A DNA stretch of 64,000 nt from positions 2,728,001 to 2,792,000 of the forward strand of contig NZ_CP034433.1 in assembly GCF_003952345.1 (NCBI RefSeq), read 5' to 3'. The notes under the pieces were generated by a model, which was given only the letters and a program-made list of their open reading frames with translations, ran no database searches and was not told where the DNA came from. This stretch comes from Iodobacter ciconiae. Lineage in GTDB: Bacteria > Pseudomonadota > Gammaproteobacteria > Burkholderiales > Chitinibacteraceae. Positions 19,377 through 29,402 of the stretch are shown here, piece by piece (within the stretch, counting starts at the first letter, position 1; each line of letters opens with the position of its first letter). The position numbers and the translations under genes were made by a program.

Positions 19377-20531
19377 TTATCCACGCTGCAAAGTAACCCG
19401 GGTAATTTCCGATGGCGCAAACAAACGTTTAGGCGGGCCCCAATAACCTGTACCCCGGCTAGTGTATACCAGCACATTTCCCAGCAAATTCAAACCAGCC
19501 GTAAAGGGCTGCTGAAAACGGACAAAGAAATTCCAGGGGAAAAACTGCCCACCGTGGGTATGGCCGGATAATTGCAAATGCAGGCCCAGATCCTGCGCCT
19601 TAAAAGCACTGCGTGGCTGATGCGCGAGTAATAATTTAAATGGCGAATCACCGGGCGATCCTGCCAGTGCCGCCGATGCATTACTTTGATGATCAGGATA
19701 AAAATGCCCGGCACTGTAATCAGTCACCCCCGCCACCACCAGCTGATGGCCGCCGTGCAAAAGCAAAACATGCTCGTTCAGCAGCACTTGCAGGCCAAGG
19801 CGGCGCAGCTCAGCAATCCACGGCAATGCACCAGAATAATATTCATGATTACCGGTCACAAAAAATGTGCCATGAGTGGATTTTAATCGTGCCAGCGGCG
19901 CAGTATGCGCGGACAGATCGGCTACATTGCCATCAACCAGATCACCCGTTACCGCCACCAGATCGGCCTCAAGGCCATTTACCTTATCAACAATGGCATC
20001 CAGATAAGGGCGCTTAATCGTTGGCCCGACATGAATATCACTAATTTGAGCAATGGTGAAGCCGACTAATTCTGCGGGCAAATTGGCAACCGATACTGCC
20101 ACATCCACAATTGCCGCACTACGCCTTGCATTAATCAAGCCCAGAAAAGTAAACAGCACAGCTCCTGCAAACACGCCCAAAGCACTTTGAATCTGCCAGC
20201 TCTGATAAGCCGCATCGCTTAATAAATAAGACAAAGGCAGCAAAGAGACATCGCGCAGTAGGCAAAGCACAAATAACGAAGAAAACAGCCCCATCACCAG
20301 CAGGCCCAGCCAGGCAAGGCGATCAGCCCAGGGCGGCTGACTGATCAACCTGGCTGCTAAACCCAAAGGCAGCAGCAAGCTGGACAGCACCAAGGTGAGC
20401 CAGCCCAGCGATAAACCCATACCGTATAAACCCAAAGCAGGAAATAAACGCATTCCCAGATAAGCATGCGCCAGCAAAATAATGCTAAGCATCACGAGCA
20501 AAGCTGAACGGGGTGGGGTGGAGTATTTCAA
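19377..20531 (-). CDS. Membrane-anchored metallophosphoesterase (YaeI/YkuE-like)
   Basis: About 120 residues with four hydrophobic segments precede a calcineurin-like phosphoesterase domain. All metal-binding motifs are present: DIHVG, GDLVDGN, GNHEYYSG, a middle His in LLAHQP, and SGHTHGGQFFPW. This matches the YaeI/YkuE group, some members of which act on UDP-sugar lipids, but the substrate is not readable. The start is uncertain: TTG at 20531 has an ideal AAGGAAG 6 bases upstream; GTG at 20585 would add 18 residues and ATG at 20492 would remove 13. Confidence 0.85.
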   Translation of the reverse strand: MKYSTPPRSALLVMLSIILLAHAYLGMRLFPALGLYGMGLSLGWLTLVLSSLLLPLGLAARLISQPPWADRLAWLGLLVMGLFSSLFVLCLLRDVSLLPLSYLLSDAAYQSWQIQSALGVFAGAVLFTFLGLINARRSAAIVDVAVSVANLPAELVGFTIAQISDIHVGPTIKRPYLDAIVDKVNGLEADLVAVTGDLVDGNVADLSAHTAPLARLKSTHGTFFVTGNHEYYSGALPWIAELRRLGLQVLLNEHVLLLHGGHQLVVAGVTDYSAGHFYPDHQSNASAALAGSPGDSPFKLLLAHQPRSAFKAQDLGLHLQLSGHTHGGQFFPWNFFVRFQQPFTAGLNLLGNVLVYTSRGTGYWGPPKRLFAPSEITRVTLQRG

Positions 20532-20686
20532 AAAGCACTTCCTTAGCAAAAATTGGGAAAATACAGGATGGGCAAAGCAACTCACCTTACGCTATAGATC
20601 AGCCAGCACAGGGGCTAAACTCTGGTCTACATTAAGCTTGGCCATAAAAAGCAAACCTTCTCATTCTCATTTAACTATTAGAATGC

Positions 20687-20719
20687 AATAAAGCCAAGCG
20701 CTTTTTGCCTGGCTTTATT
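20687..20719 (-). terminator. Rho-independent-type terminator after trhO
   Basis: AATAAAGCCA and TGGCTTTATT form a perfect 10-bp stem whose loop includes a T5 tract. Read on the minus strand it lies about 65 bp past the trhO stop. The A/T stem base could act in either direction. Confidence 0.7.
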
Positions 20720-20783
20720 AACACTGCATAATAACGAGCACAGCACCGGAGCAAGCCCCATTACGACTTACAGCTCCCTTGGT

Positions 20784-21728
20784 TTAATCCTTACCCCGCA
20801 TATTGCGCCCCAGCGGGTTAGGCTGATTACGTTTTTTGGCCAGCTCAATCTGCTTTTGCCGCTCGCGCGCACTATTTCTGGTTTTTTCGCTCAGGGAATT
20901 CCAGCAGTGCGGGCAACTGATTCCGACAACAAAATGAGAAGACTGACGATCACTCACAGATACGGGCTGACGGCAGGCGTGACAAAGGTCAAAATCACCC
21001 TCGCTTAAATCGTGGCGTACGGTTACGCGATTATCAAACACAAAGCAATCGCCCTCCCATTTGCTCTCTTCCTGCTTAACCGTTTCCAGGTATTTAAGAA
21101 TGCCACCTTTCAGATGGAAAACTTCTTCAAAGCCCTCCCCTAACATATAGCTGGAGGCTTTTTCGCAACGAATCCCGCCGGTGCAAAACATGGCGACTTT
21201 CTTGTGTTTAGCAGGGTCGAAATGCTGCTTAATATAATCTGGAAATTCGCGAAAGCTGGCTGTTTTAGGGTCAATTGCACCCTCAAACGTACCAATCGCC
21301 ACTTCATAATCGTTGCGTGTATCGATCAGCAATACTTCAGGATTGCTAATCAGCGCGTTCCAATCCTCTGGCTCTACATAGGTACCAACAGCCTGATTAG
21401 GGTCTACGCCCGGCACACCTAAGGTGACGATTTCTTTCTTTAATTTAACCTTGCTGCGGTAAAACGGCTGCTCATCACAATAGGATTCTTTGTGATCCAG
21501 ATCGATAAAACGAGCGTCACTTTTTAGCCATGCCAATAAGCCATCAATCCCGGCACGAGTCCCCGCCACCGTACCATTAATGCCCTCAAAAGCCAGCAGC
21601 AAAGTACCTTTTACTTCGTTATCCAGCATGGATTGCAAAAGCAGCTCTTTAAGCGCTTTAAAATCGGCCAGTGTTACAAATTTATACAGAGCTGCCACCA
21701 CAATGGCTTCTGATTGATTCTGTGTCAT
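20784..21728 (-). CDS. trhO: tRNA uridine(34) hydroxylase TrhO (YceA family)
   Basis: Rhodanese-fold enzyme that makes 5-hydroxyuridine at tRNA position 34 using O2. 314 residues: N-terminal UPF0176 domain ([32 protein letters not shown]), central rhodanese domain with catalytic Cys in [16 protein letters not shown], then a C-terminal cysteine-rich part (CHACRQPVS and CPHCW) that may bind zinc. The extended C-terminus is as in E. coli YceA. It stands alone; the ATG has a GGAG-like sequence (CTGGAGATATAAAAA) upstream. Confidence 0.93.
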   Translation of the reverse strand: MTQNQSEAIVVAALYKFVTLADFKALKELLLQSMLDNEVKGTLLLAFEGINGTVAGTRAGIDGLLAWLKSDARFIDLDHKESYCDEQPFYRSKVKLKKEIVTLGVPGVDPNQAVGTYVEPEDWNALISNPEVLLIDTRNDYEVAIGTFEGAIDPKTASFREFPDYIKQHFDPAKHKKVAMFCTGGIRCEKASSYMLGEGFEEVFHLKGGILKYLETVKQEESKWEGDCFVFDNRVTVRHDLSEGDFDLCHACRQPVSVSDRQSSHFVVGISCPHCWNSLSEKTRNSARERQKQIELAKKRNQPNPLGRNMRGKD

Positions 21729-21920
21729 TTTTTATATCTCCAGGCGGTCATCCACGCAAAGGATGAACCAGGCAAAAGCCGGTAAAAACCAGCCATGGCG
21801 CAGTTTACCTGAAGCAAAAACGGATAACATCCCGCCGGGCCGATCTCCTCATTACGAATAAGACACGGCAACCCACACATTATTCAAGCTCACTTTAAAT
21901 TAGGGGCCAGGTACGTATGC

Positions 21921-22140
21921 CTATTGAGGGGTAATGCCACCCAATCCCATATACGGGCATTCGTTATTATAAATGCCACATAAATACCACAGCCATTGCA
22001 TTGCTGTTTCTTGCACTTCAGCAAGACTTTCAAAATCATCGCAAGCTAGCCATTCATATCGCACACAGTGCACATATTGCGCTCAATATATGCGTTTTGC
22101 TGCAGATTGCCGGGCTGAATATAGGCTAACTCAAAATGAG
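21921..22140 (-). pseudogene. Decayed IS3-family transposase (OrfB C-terminal fragment)
   Basis: Minus-strand translation gives AYIQPGNLQQNAYIER in one frame, then VRYEWLACDDFESLAEVQ, ETAMQWLW and YNNECPYMGLGGITPQ in another. These match the conserved end of IS3-family (IS407/IS150-like) transposases, including the region around the last catalytic Glu. At least one frameshift separates the two parts, and the rest of the gene is missing. The fragment fills most of the 478-bp gap between trhO and the TonB receptor, so an IS once stood beside the iron locus. Confidence 0.8.
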
Positions 22141-22206
22141 CTGGTTTTATGGGGGGATTAGCATCTCACTCGGGATAAAGTAATTACGCTACAAGATGCT
22201 CCATTA

Positions 22207-24681
22207 TTAGTAGCTGCAATTTAGCCCCAACCAGACTGAACGACCCAGCCGATAACTGGCAGAGCTGCTGTTACTAGCAATCTCTGGTGTGCGGTTAAAC
22301 ACGTTGCTCACCCGAACATCCACACTCATCAAATGCTGTTGCCACTTTGGCAATAGATAACGGGCATTGAGGTTCACGGTAGTAAAGGAGCCGATAGTAA
22401 TCTGCTCATAACGATCATAAGAGCTGCCATCAACCTTCACATCATTACCGCTATCACCAAGAAAATCATACCCACCGCGGTAGTTCAGTGAGGCATTGGT
22501 CTGCAATTGCGTACTCCAGCGGGCAGTCCAGCCTGCCGCGGCACGAATGGGAGCAGCAAAGTTACTACGCTCATTTAGAGCATACAACTCATCCATACCG
22601 ATCACCCGGCCCTGGTAATAAACTTGCTCTTGTGGGTCGGTATAATCAAAGTAACTGCTCGTATCGCCAAAGGTCTTGGTCTTGGACCAGGTGATATTGG
22701 CGTTAAAGCTATGGCGCTCAACCTGCCCTTGCCACTCCAACGCCAACCCCTTGTAGTCACTCTTGCCATCATTGGTCAGAGTATAGAGAGTCGTAGTAGT
22801 GGATTTACTGCCATCCCCCGGTTCAAACGAGACTTTGTCTCGTTGGCTATTGGCAAAGCCATCCCGGTTCTGGCGATAAACCCCCTTAACCCGGAAATGG
22901 CCGTCCAGCGGAGCCGGGAAGGTCAGTGCTGCTGTGAGTTCATCACTATAGGGCGTTTTCAGATCGCCTTGGCCATAGTCAGTACTTCGACTTGTACTAC
23001 CCAACGCCCAACTTCCTACCTCGCCATTAGTAGTATTTACAGAGCGCCGATAGAAATAACTGTCGGGATACTGGGAACGAATCGCATAACCAACCATGTT
23101 AGCTGCGTAATAACGATTAGCCCCCAGTGTCAAATAGGTATCATCAAACAATGACCAGTTGGCACTTACGCGTGGGGAAAGATTGAGATTGCCCAAGAAA
23201 TCATCATGATTCAAACGGGCACCTGCTCGCAACTCCACCGCACCAATCCTGCGAAAATACTCCGCCCACACGGCCTGACTAAATAATGCTACCTCCGCAT
23301 CATAAGCGGCGTAGTCACTGTATTGAGTCAGCACCACATCACCACGGCAAGCCGGATCACCTGCGGCACAGTTAGCAGTGACGCCGCTGTTCATCACCTT
23401 ACCACCACTGTAGTAACGGTTGTCTTGAGGCCGTTGCTTACGCGCTACGGTATAACGCAGTTCCGACCCAAGACTCAAATCACCCCCAGCCAGCGGCTGA
23501 TTAAAGGTAAAGTGATAGGCTATGTCTTGCTGGGTCTGATCCAGTGAACCAAAGCCTCCCTCGGTACAGTTGGTACTGTCACACCAGTTCACCGAAGCCG
23601 CTTTCGAGGGCCACTGGAAGCGATCGCCATCCCACTCCCGGCTTGCATCTGACAACTGGTAAGAGAGCTTGTGTTGCCAATTGCCAGCTCCCCGCACACC
23701 ATTAGCCGCCACATAAGCAGACAAGCCATCACTGCGGTTAAGGTTTAGGCTGTTGATACTGTTATCTGGTTGGTGCTCGCTGCGATAAGGACTATAAACC
23801 AGTTGGCCTTCCAGACTTAGAGCATCGCTGTACTCATATAGAGCTTTTAATAAATAATTACTGCTACGATCCCCTGTTTTAAATTGATTGCCACCGTAGT
23901 TTTCGCTCATGTTATAAGACACAGCAGATTCTGAGCGGCTGATAGATGCCAGAACAAATAAACGCTCACTCAGCGGCATATCGACAGAGAACGAACTCTG
24001 GTATTTAGTAAAGTCAGGTTTTTCTTTAGTTACTTCACCATTACCAGATTTGCGGTAACTAACCATACTATCGTTTTGAAAGCCTCCACTAACCGAAACG
24101 CCGAACTTGCGTGCCGGCTGACGTAACTTGATATCGACAACCCCTCCGATAAAGTCGCCATAGCGGGCCGAAATGTTGGAGTCGAGTACGTCTACGCTGC
24201 CGATTAAGGATGTATCTACATAAAGTGTCTGGGAAGTTTGACCATATACTTCATTAAAATCATTTTTCGATTTGGATGAAACATCCATGATCGAGGTAGC
24301 ACTGACACCATCAATCAAAATGCTATTGTCATAGTAATTGCCGCCAGAGATTGAAAAATCAGATGGCCGCAGTGACTGCGCAGCTTCAGCTGTACCCGCC
24401 TGGCGTTCAGTATCCATTTGCACAAACGGCAAGTTTTGTAATAAGCCGGTAAAATCCGTCCCCCCTTCATAGCCAGCGGCAATAGTTTCGCGATTGATCA
24501 CACTTAAGCCGGTATCAAGAGGATCGAAACTGTCATAAGCCGTAGCAGCAGGTTGTGGGCTACTTGAGCTCGCAGTCTCTGTAGTGCTGCTCACTTCCAT
24601 GGCCCCTAAATCGATGGCCTCCTTCGCGTGGGCACTCAATAAACTGCAGCTTAGACAACCAACAATGATGGGGTGCTTCAT
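22207..24681 (-). CDS. TonB-dependent outer-membrane receptor (FusA/YddB-like by context)
   Basis: 824 residues: signal peptide (1-19, ending AHA), a TonB-box-like stretch (IDLGAMEVSS, ~23-32), plug domain (~50-190, with ISGGNYYDNSILIDGV and ARYGDFIGGVVDIKL) and a ~22-strand beta barrel ending in LGLNCSY with a terminal aromatic residue. It is divergent from an M16 protease-SbmA-ExbB-ExbD-TonB operon across a Fur-type region, so it is expected to import an iron-related ligand, possibly a protein or peptide as in Fus systems. Ligand identity is inferred from neighbours only. Start supported by AGGAGCG before the ATG. Confidence 0.9.
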   Translation of the reverse strand: MKHPIIVGCLSCSLLSAHAKEAIDLGAMEVSSTTETASSSSPQPAATAYDSFDPLDTGLSVINRETIAAGYEGGTDFTGLLQNLPFVQMDTERQAGTAEAAQSLRPSDFSISGGNYYDNSILIDGVSATSIMDVSSKSKNDFNEVYGQTSQTLYVDTSLIGSVDVLDSNISARYGDFIGGVVDIKLRQPARKFGVSVSGGFQNDSMVSYRKSGNGEVTKEKPDFTKYQSSFSVDMPLSERLFVLASISRSESAVSYNMSENYGGNQFKTGDRSSNYLLKALYEYSDALSLEGQLVYSPYRSEHQPDNSINSLNLNRSDGLSAYVAANGVRGAGNWQHKLSYQLSDASREWDGDRFQWPSKAASVNWCDSTNCTEGGFGSLDQTQQDIAYHFTFNQPLAGGDLSLGSELRYTVARKQRPQDNRYYSGGKVMNSGVTANCAAGDPACRGDVVLTQYSDYAAYDAEVALFSQAVWAEYFRRIGAVELRAGARLNHDDFLGNLNLSPRVSANWSLFDDTYLTLGANRYYAANMVGYAIRSQYPDSYFYRRSVNTTNGEVGSWALGSTSRSTDYGQGDLKTPYSDELTAALTFPAPLDGHFRVKGVYRQNRDGFANSQRDKVSFEPGDGSKSTTTTLYTLTNDGKSDYKGLALEWQGQVERHSFNANITWSKTKTFGDTSSYFDYTDPQEQVYYQGRVIGMDELYALNERSNFAAPIRAAAGWTARWSTQLQTNASLNYRGGYDFLGDSGNDVKVDGSSYDRYEQITIGSFTTVNLNARYLLPKWQQHLMSVDVRVSNVFNRTPEIASNSSSASYRLGRSVWLGLNCSY

Positions 24682-24818
24682 AACGCTCCTACTTATCGAA
24701 CAAATGCAGCTTGTTTATTTAAAAGCAACTCAGAAAGCCAAGCCCTCAACCACAAAATGACCATTAAGTTATTAATTGATGAAGCTTTAGCTAGGCTCAT
24801 TAATTTATAGATAGTATT

Positions 24819-24862
24819 CTTAATGATAGTTATTATCAATATCATTCGCATTAATAATGATA
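24819..24862 (+). promoter_or_regulatory. Fur-box cluster between the divergent TonB-system genes
   Basis: CTTAATGATAGTTATTATC (24819-24837) matches the 19-bp Fur consensus at 15 of 19 positions by eye. A second strong half site, AATAATGATA, lies at 24853-24862, with ATATCATTC between them. The tandem hexamer-like arrangement in the 202-bp divergent promoter suggests iron-dependent repression of both the receptor and the protease operon. Confidence 0.75.
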
Positions 24863-24883
24863 CATTCGAGATGATGGAATCAA

Positions 24884-27706
24884 ATGACCTCTCTTCTATT
24901 GCGCTGCTTACCTTTTATTGTAATTTCTTCGTTTAGTGCCCCCCCTTTGGTCACACATGCTTATGCCGACGAACCCGGATTAACCTGGGCTCCCGAGCTT
25001 ATCCAAGGGCAATTAGCTAATGGCCTGCGTTATGTGGCGTATCCCAGTTCGCAAAAAAGCGACCCATTTAACCTGCGCCTCATCGTACAAGCCGGAGCAA
25101 TCGATGAAACAGGCCCCAGTGGCGTCGCTCATGCTGTAGAGCACATGGTATTTCGTGAAACTCATGCTCACCCTCAGACCGTACACCGTTATCTGGCCCA
25201 GCTAGGCTGGAAAACCGGCCTGCAGGTAAATGCCGTCACCGGACTGGCACACACTCAATATATGATCCGCACACGCCCGGACGATGCACTAAATCTGGAC
25301 GGAGCCATGGCTCTACTTAGCCAGCTCGCCTTGCACCCCACCTTTACCGAGCAGAGCTGGCAGCAAGAACGACAAATCATCACCGAAGAGATGCGCCAGG
25401 GTGAAAACGTCGCCTCCCGTATCAATAGCCAAAAAAAAGCAATCACCCGCAACGGCTCACGCTATGTCGAGCGCACCAGCATTGGCACTGGTGCAGACCT
25501 GGCGCGGATCAGTACTGCAGATCTGCAGCAGTTTTATCAACGTCACTATCGCCCGGCCAACATGCTATTAGTAGTCGCAGGGCATCTTGACAAAGCCACG
25601 CTGAAACAGACGATCGAACGTCACTTTGGCCAGCCAGACAACTCCCAAGCAACACCACGCCCCTATCTCGACCTACCGCTCAACAAGCAGTTGTATATTG
25701 GTAAGATTCAAGATCCCAAAGGCACCAGCAGCCGTGTTGCAATGGGAATGCGCACAGCCCAGGCCAGCCGTGACACCCTGACCGGCAAGCAGCAATCTCT
25801 TGAGAACTACTTTCTGCGTCGTCTGCTACGTGACCATGTCCGCCGTCGGGCTCAGGCCCTGCCTGCAGGGATCAGCAACTGGAGCATGGTAATGGATGAA
25901 CCAACCCCTGCCAGGCTGACGCTGGCAATGGCGGCCAATACCCATGACTATCACCAAGGATTGATGTTTGTGCTGCAAGAGCAAGCCTATTTGCGCCAGC
26001 ACGGCCTCGATCAAACCTTACTCGATGAACTCAAGCAGGGAGCCTATAAGCAGATTGCCAGCTATCCCCAACAACTTGCCAAGCGTCAGTTTGCTCAGTG
26101 GGAAGACAAGATCACCGAAGCCCTGCTCCATTCAGGCCCCATTCAATCCACTGAACGCTATCAGCAGCACACCCGCCAATGGCTGGATGCGCTAACCATT
26201 GAGCAGCTCAACGAGCGACTACGCACCCTGCTCGATGCCGAAGACCGCTTCGCCTATTTTCAAATCCCCGGAGGTAAATCGTTCACCTTACCTAGTGCTG
26301 CGGCAATCCACACATGGCAAACGCAAGCTAACTCCAGTGAGTTAGCAACCCTGCCCACCCGTCCGCTCGCCAGCAACAAACTCGTGGTCAGCACGGCACC
26401 AGCCATCAAGGCTCCAACCCTTCCCGCCCTGAAATTTCCAGCTGCAAGCACTGACCTCGGCCTGCCCCAGCGCGATCCTCAGCAACCAGTAGTGCGCTGG
26501 CAACTGGCCAATGGGGATGAAATCGTCTGGCTAAACCGCCGTACCCAAGGAGGTCAAATACTGGTGCGTGCCCAGGCACAAGGAGGTTATCAGAACAGTC
26601 GCTACGCCAGCCTCGATAGCCAGACAGCGGTGCAGATTTGGCAGCAAAGTGGCTTTGACTTCTGGTCACAGCAGCAAAATCAGGCCTATTTCAACGACAA
26701 GCAACAACCACACTGGTCATGGGAACTCAAAGGTGATCACCTTGATCTGGCAGCCATAGTGCGCCCCGGCCAACTACCGGCGCTGCTAACCGAGTATGGC
26801 CACTATCTGCAAGCCGGCCGTATTGCCGACTATGTGCTGGCCGAGGTGCGCCCCCAGGTAGAACAGGCGCGCCGACATAAACTTTCAGCTCAAGCCAATG
26901 CCTGGCAAACCATGCAGCAATCAGGGCTCGCCTCCCATCCCGTGGCACCGCGTCTTGCCAGCCTCACCCAACCGGCACAGCTGGGCACCATTGCCAACGC
27001 ACACCTGCAGGCCCCGACCCGCTTCTATCTAGTGGGAGAGCTGGCAGAAGATGAGGTCACTAATCTGATACAAACCTATCTAACCCCCATCAAACGTCAG
27101 CCGGCACTTGACCCGCTGCCCCACCCGATATACGCCGGGCAACAACAGACAAACATCATCGATTCAACAGCCAGCGGTGCACGGATTCGGGTCGAAACCC
27201 GGCAACAGATGAACTGGACTCCCGAGCAGGCGTTCGTGCTATCCAGCCTCAATCCAGTCGCCCAAGAGGCGCTTAAAGAAGAATTGAGACTCAAACGGGC
27301 TGGAGTCTATAGCGTTCGCTTTGAAATGAAACTCGATCGTGCCAGCCAACAGCTGATCAGTGAACTGAGCTTCAGTTGTGCCCCGGAGAGGGCCGAAGAG
27401 CTGCAACAAGCAGCCTTGCACATCCTGAGCAAGTTGGATGAACGTCTTGATGAGCAACGCCTGGTGCGGCTAAGCAAAGATATCGAGTTTGCCGAGCAAT
27501 ACCGCTTGCAAGACGACAACACCTGGCTGCACCGGATGATTTTAAGCCACCAGGCTTATGGTGATATGCGTTACCTCTCCGCCATGCCCTCCCTGGCGCG
27601 GCAGATCCGGCTGACAGAGCTGAAATCCATCGCAAAAAACCTGTTTGCCAAGCCCAATGCCATCACCCTTATTAGCCGGCCTGCGCCACACATAACCCAG
27701 GAGTAA
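24884..27706 (+). CDS. Periplasmic M16-family zinc protease (FusC/PqqL-like)
   Basis: 940 residues with a signal peptide (cleavage likely after HAYA, residue 28). The first M16 domain has the inverted zinc motif His83-x-x-Glu86-His87, followed after 74 residues by Glu162 (HxxEHx74E). A second, inactive M16 half follows (from about residue 530), as in two-domain PqqL/FusC/pitrilysin-type enzymes. First gene of the Fur-controlled operon, 9 bp before the SbmA-like gene. By analogy with FusC it would cleave an imported iron protein in the periplasm; sequence alone shows only that it is an intact secreted M16 protease. Confidence 0.9.
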   Translation: MTSLLLRCLPFIVISSFSAPPLVTHAYADEPGLTWAPELIQGQLANGLRYVAYPSSQKSDPFNLRLIVQAGAIDETGPSGVAHAVEHMVFRETHAHPQTVHRYLAQLGWKTGLQVNAVTGLAHTQYMIRTRPDDALNLDGAMALLSQLALHPTFTEQSWQQERQIITEEMRQGENVASRINSQKKAITRNGSRYVERTSIGTGADLARISTADLQQFYQRHYRPANMLLVVAGHLDKATLKQTIERHFGQPDNSQATPRPYLDLPLNKQLYIGKIQDPKGTSSRVAMGMRTAQASRDTLTGKQQSLENYFLRRLLRDHVRRRAQALPAGISNWSMVMDEPTPARLTLAMAANTHDYHQGLMFVLQEQAYLRQHGLDQTLLDELKQGAYKQIASYPQQLAKRQFAQWEDKITEALLHSGPIQSTERYQQHTRQWLDALTIEQLNERLRTLLDAEDRFAYFQIPGGKSFTLPSAAAIHTWQTQANSSELATLPTRPLASNKLVVSTAPAIKAPTLPALKFPAASTDLGLPQRDPQQPVVRWQLANGDEIVWLNRRTQGGQILVRAQAQGGYQNSRYASLDSQTAVQIWQQSGFDFWSQQQNQAYFNDKQQPHWSWELKGDHLDLAAIVRPGQLPALLTEYGHYLQAGRIADYVLAEVRPQVEQARRHKLSAQANAWQTMQQSGLASHPVAPRLASLTQPAQLGTIANAHLQAPTRFYLVGELAEDEVTNLIQTYLTPIKRQPALDPLPHPIYAGQQQTNIIDSTASGARIRVETRQQMNWTPEQAFVLSSLNPVAQEALKEELRLKRAGVYSVRFEMKLDRASQQLISELSFSCAPERAEELQQAALHILSKLDERLDEQRLVRLSKDIEFAEQYRLQDDNTWLHRMILSHQAYGDMRYLSAMPSLARQIRLTELKSIAKNLFAKPNAITLISRPAPHITQE

Positions 27707-27714
27707 TTTGACTC

Positions 27715-28743
27715 ATGTTTCGCAACTTTTTTATGCAACGTCGCTGGTTACACTGGTCCCTGCTGGGCAGTGTGCTGATCCTGGCAACCACCTGGTACAA
27801 GGTGCAACTGGATGTCAAGGTGAACAACTGGTTTGGCGATTTTTATAACCTGATCCAAAAGGCCCTGGCGACCCCTCATGCGGTCAGCCAATCCGAGCTG
27901 TTTAGCCAGCTATGGGTATTTATAAAAATATCAGTGGTATATGTACTGATCGCCATCGTGCTGGAGTTCTATATTCGTCACTACGTCTTTCGCTGGCGAA
28001 CCGCGATGCATCAACACTACTGCCGCTACTGGCACCTGGTACACCACATCGAAGGGGCCTCACAGCGTGTACAAGAAGATACCATGCGCTTTGCCCGGAT
28101 CATGGAGGGGCTAGGCGTATCCTTACTTCACTCCGTCATGACTCTGATCGCCTTCCAGCCACTACTGTGGAATCTGAGTAAGCACGTCAGCGAAGTCCCC
28201 CTGCTGGGTGAAGTGCCGCATATTCTGATCTACTCCGCGATGTTATCTGCCATTTGTGGCACCGTCCTGCTGGCGATAGTGGGCATCAAGCTGCCCGGGC
28301 TGGAATTTAACAACCAGAAAGCGGAAGCCGCACTACGGAAAGAGCTGGTGCTTGGCGAAGATGATCCACAGAGAGCCTCCCCTATGAGCTTGCACGAGCT
28401 GTTTGACAAGGTTCGCCACAACTATGTGCAGATGTATCGCCATTACCTCTATTTTGATCTGGCCAAATGGTCTTATCTGCAATTCTCCTCGATCCTGCCA
28501 TATGTCATTTTGGTGCCGACTATCGTCAGCGGCGTTATTACCCTGGGTGTCTTGCAACAAATCCAGCGTGCTTTTAGTAAAGTTGTAAGCTCATTGGAAT
28601 TTTTGGTCAGAAGCTGGTCAAGCATCGTGGAATTGATCTCGGTTTACAAGCGCCTGCACACCTTTGAGCTGCAAATTGCTGCCGCAGATAATGCAAACAA
28701 TGCATCCTCTGATAAAAAAACTCACCCCGAAGGAGCTCTCTGA
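27715..28743 (+). CDS. SbmA/BacA-like inner-membrane peptide transporter
   Basis: 342 residues with several membrane helices. Family landmarks are VNNWFGDFYNLIQKAL near the N-terminus, FYIRHYVFRWRTAMHQHYCR, the HHIEGASQRVQEDTMRF loop and the SYLQFSSILPYVILVPTIVSG region. SbmA/BacA proteins are proton-driven importers of peptides such as microcins and proline-rich peptides; they share the membrane fold of YddA/FusD ABC exporters but lack an ATPase, and no ATPase domain is present here. It probably takes peptide products of the neighbouring protease into the cytoplasm. Its stop overlaps the exbB start (28743). Confidence 0.9.
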   Translation: MFRNFFMQRRWLHWSLLGSVLILATTWYKVQLDVKVNNWFGDFYNLIQKALATPHAVSQSELFSQLWVFIKISVVYVLIAIVLEFYIRHYVFRWRTAMHQHYCRYWHLVHHIEGASQRVQEDTMRFARIMEGLGVSLLHSVMTLIAFQPLLWNLSKHVSEVPLLGEVPHILIYSAMLSAICGTVLLAIVGIKLPGLEFNNQKAEAALRKELVLGEDDPQRASPMSLHELFDKVRHNYVQMYRHYLYFDLAKWSYLQFSSILPYVILVPTIVSGVITLGVLQQIQRAFSKVVSSLEFLVRSWSSIVELISVYKRLHTFELQIAAADNANNASSDKKTHPEGAL

Positions 28744-29402
28744 TGGAGCTGCTACCGCAAAATCCGTGGACAATTTTTACCGCCTTGCCTCTGCTGCTTT
28801 GCTCGATATTAGCACTGGCATTGATCGCCGAACGAACTCTGTTTCTACTAAGCAAACGCCGCTTGAAACCAGCCGACCAACACGCCGTGTTAACTGCACT
28901 GAAACAAGCCGATGTAGCACAAGCCGAAACACAATTGCTGGCTATCCGCCCTTTTTATGAAGAGGCACTAACCACCCTGATCCGTCACAAGGATCAAGAG
29001 AAAGCATTACGTGACTGCGCAGTAAGCCTCGTATTGGAAGAGCTGGCTAGCCAGCTTAAAAATCGGCTATCAGGGCTAATGACCATTACAACCCTTGCAC
29101 CGATGCTGGGCTTGCTGGGCACCATTATCGGCCTAATGCGCGCATTTTATGATCTGGGTCGACATCATGGGCCTGTTGAGCCCGCTATCGTGGCTGATGG
29201 CCTGTGGCAGGCAATGTCGACCACTGCCGCAGGTATGATAATCGCCATCTGCTGCACCTTAGCTCACGCCTTGATGCAGTCGCGAATCAAGCGCGATCTG
29301 GCGCAAAGTAGCCAGATCCTCAATCGCTTGTCACAGTTACATGCTGTTGAGCTAAGTACCCAAAATCACAGCGGCTACATCCTGAAGGGGGCCACACCAT
29401 GA
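28743..29402 (+). CDS. exbB: ExbB/TolQ-family proton-channel subunit
   Basis: 219 residues, three membrane helices (about 12-32, 115-140, 150-178), with the MotA/TolQ/ExbB core LMTITTLAPMLGLLGTIIGL and WQAMSTTAAGMIIAICC. Forms the pentameric proton channel that energises TonB. Overlaps both neighbours by a few bases, so expression is coupled to the transporter and exbD. Confidence 0.93.
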   Translation: MELLPQNPWTIFTALPLLLCSILALALIAERTLFLLSKRRLKPADQHAVLTALKQADVAQAETQLLAIRPFYEEALTTLIRHKDQEKALRDCAVSLVLEELASQLKNRLSGLMTITTLAPMLGLLGTIIGLMRAFYDLGRHHGPVEPAIVADGLWQAMSTTAAGMIIAICCTLAHALMQSRIKRDLAQSSQILNRLSQLHAVELSTQNHSGYILKGATP

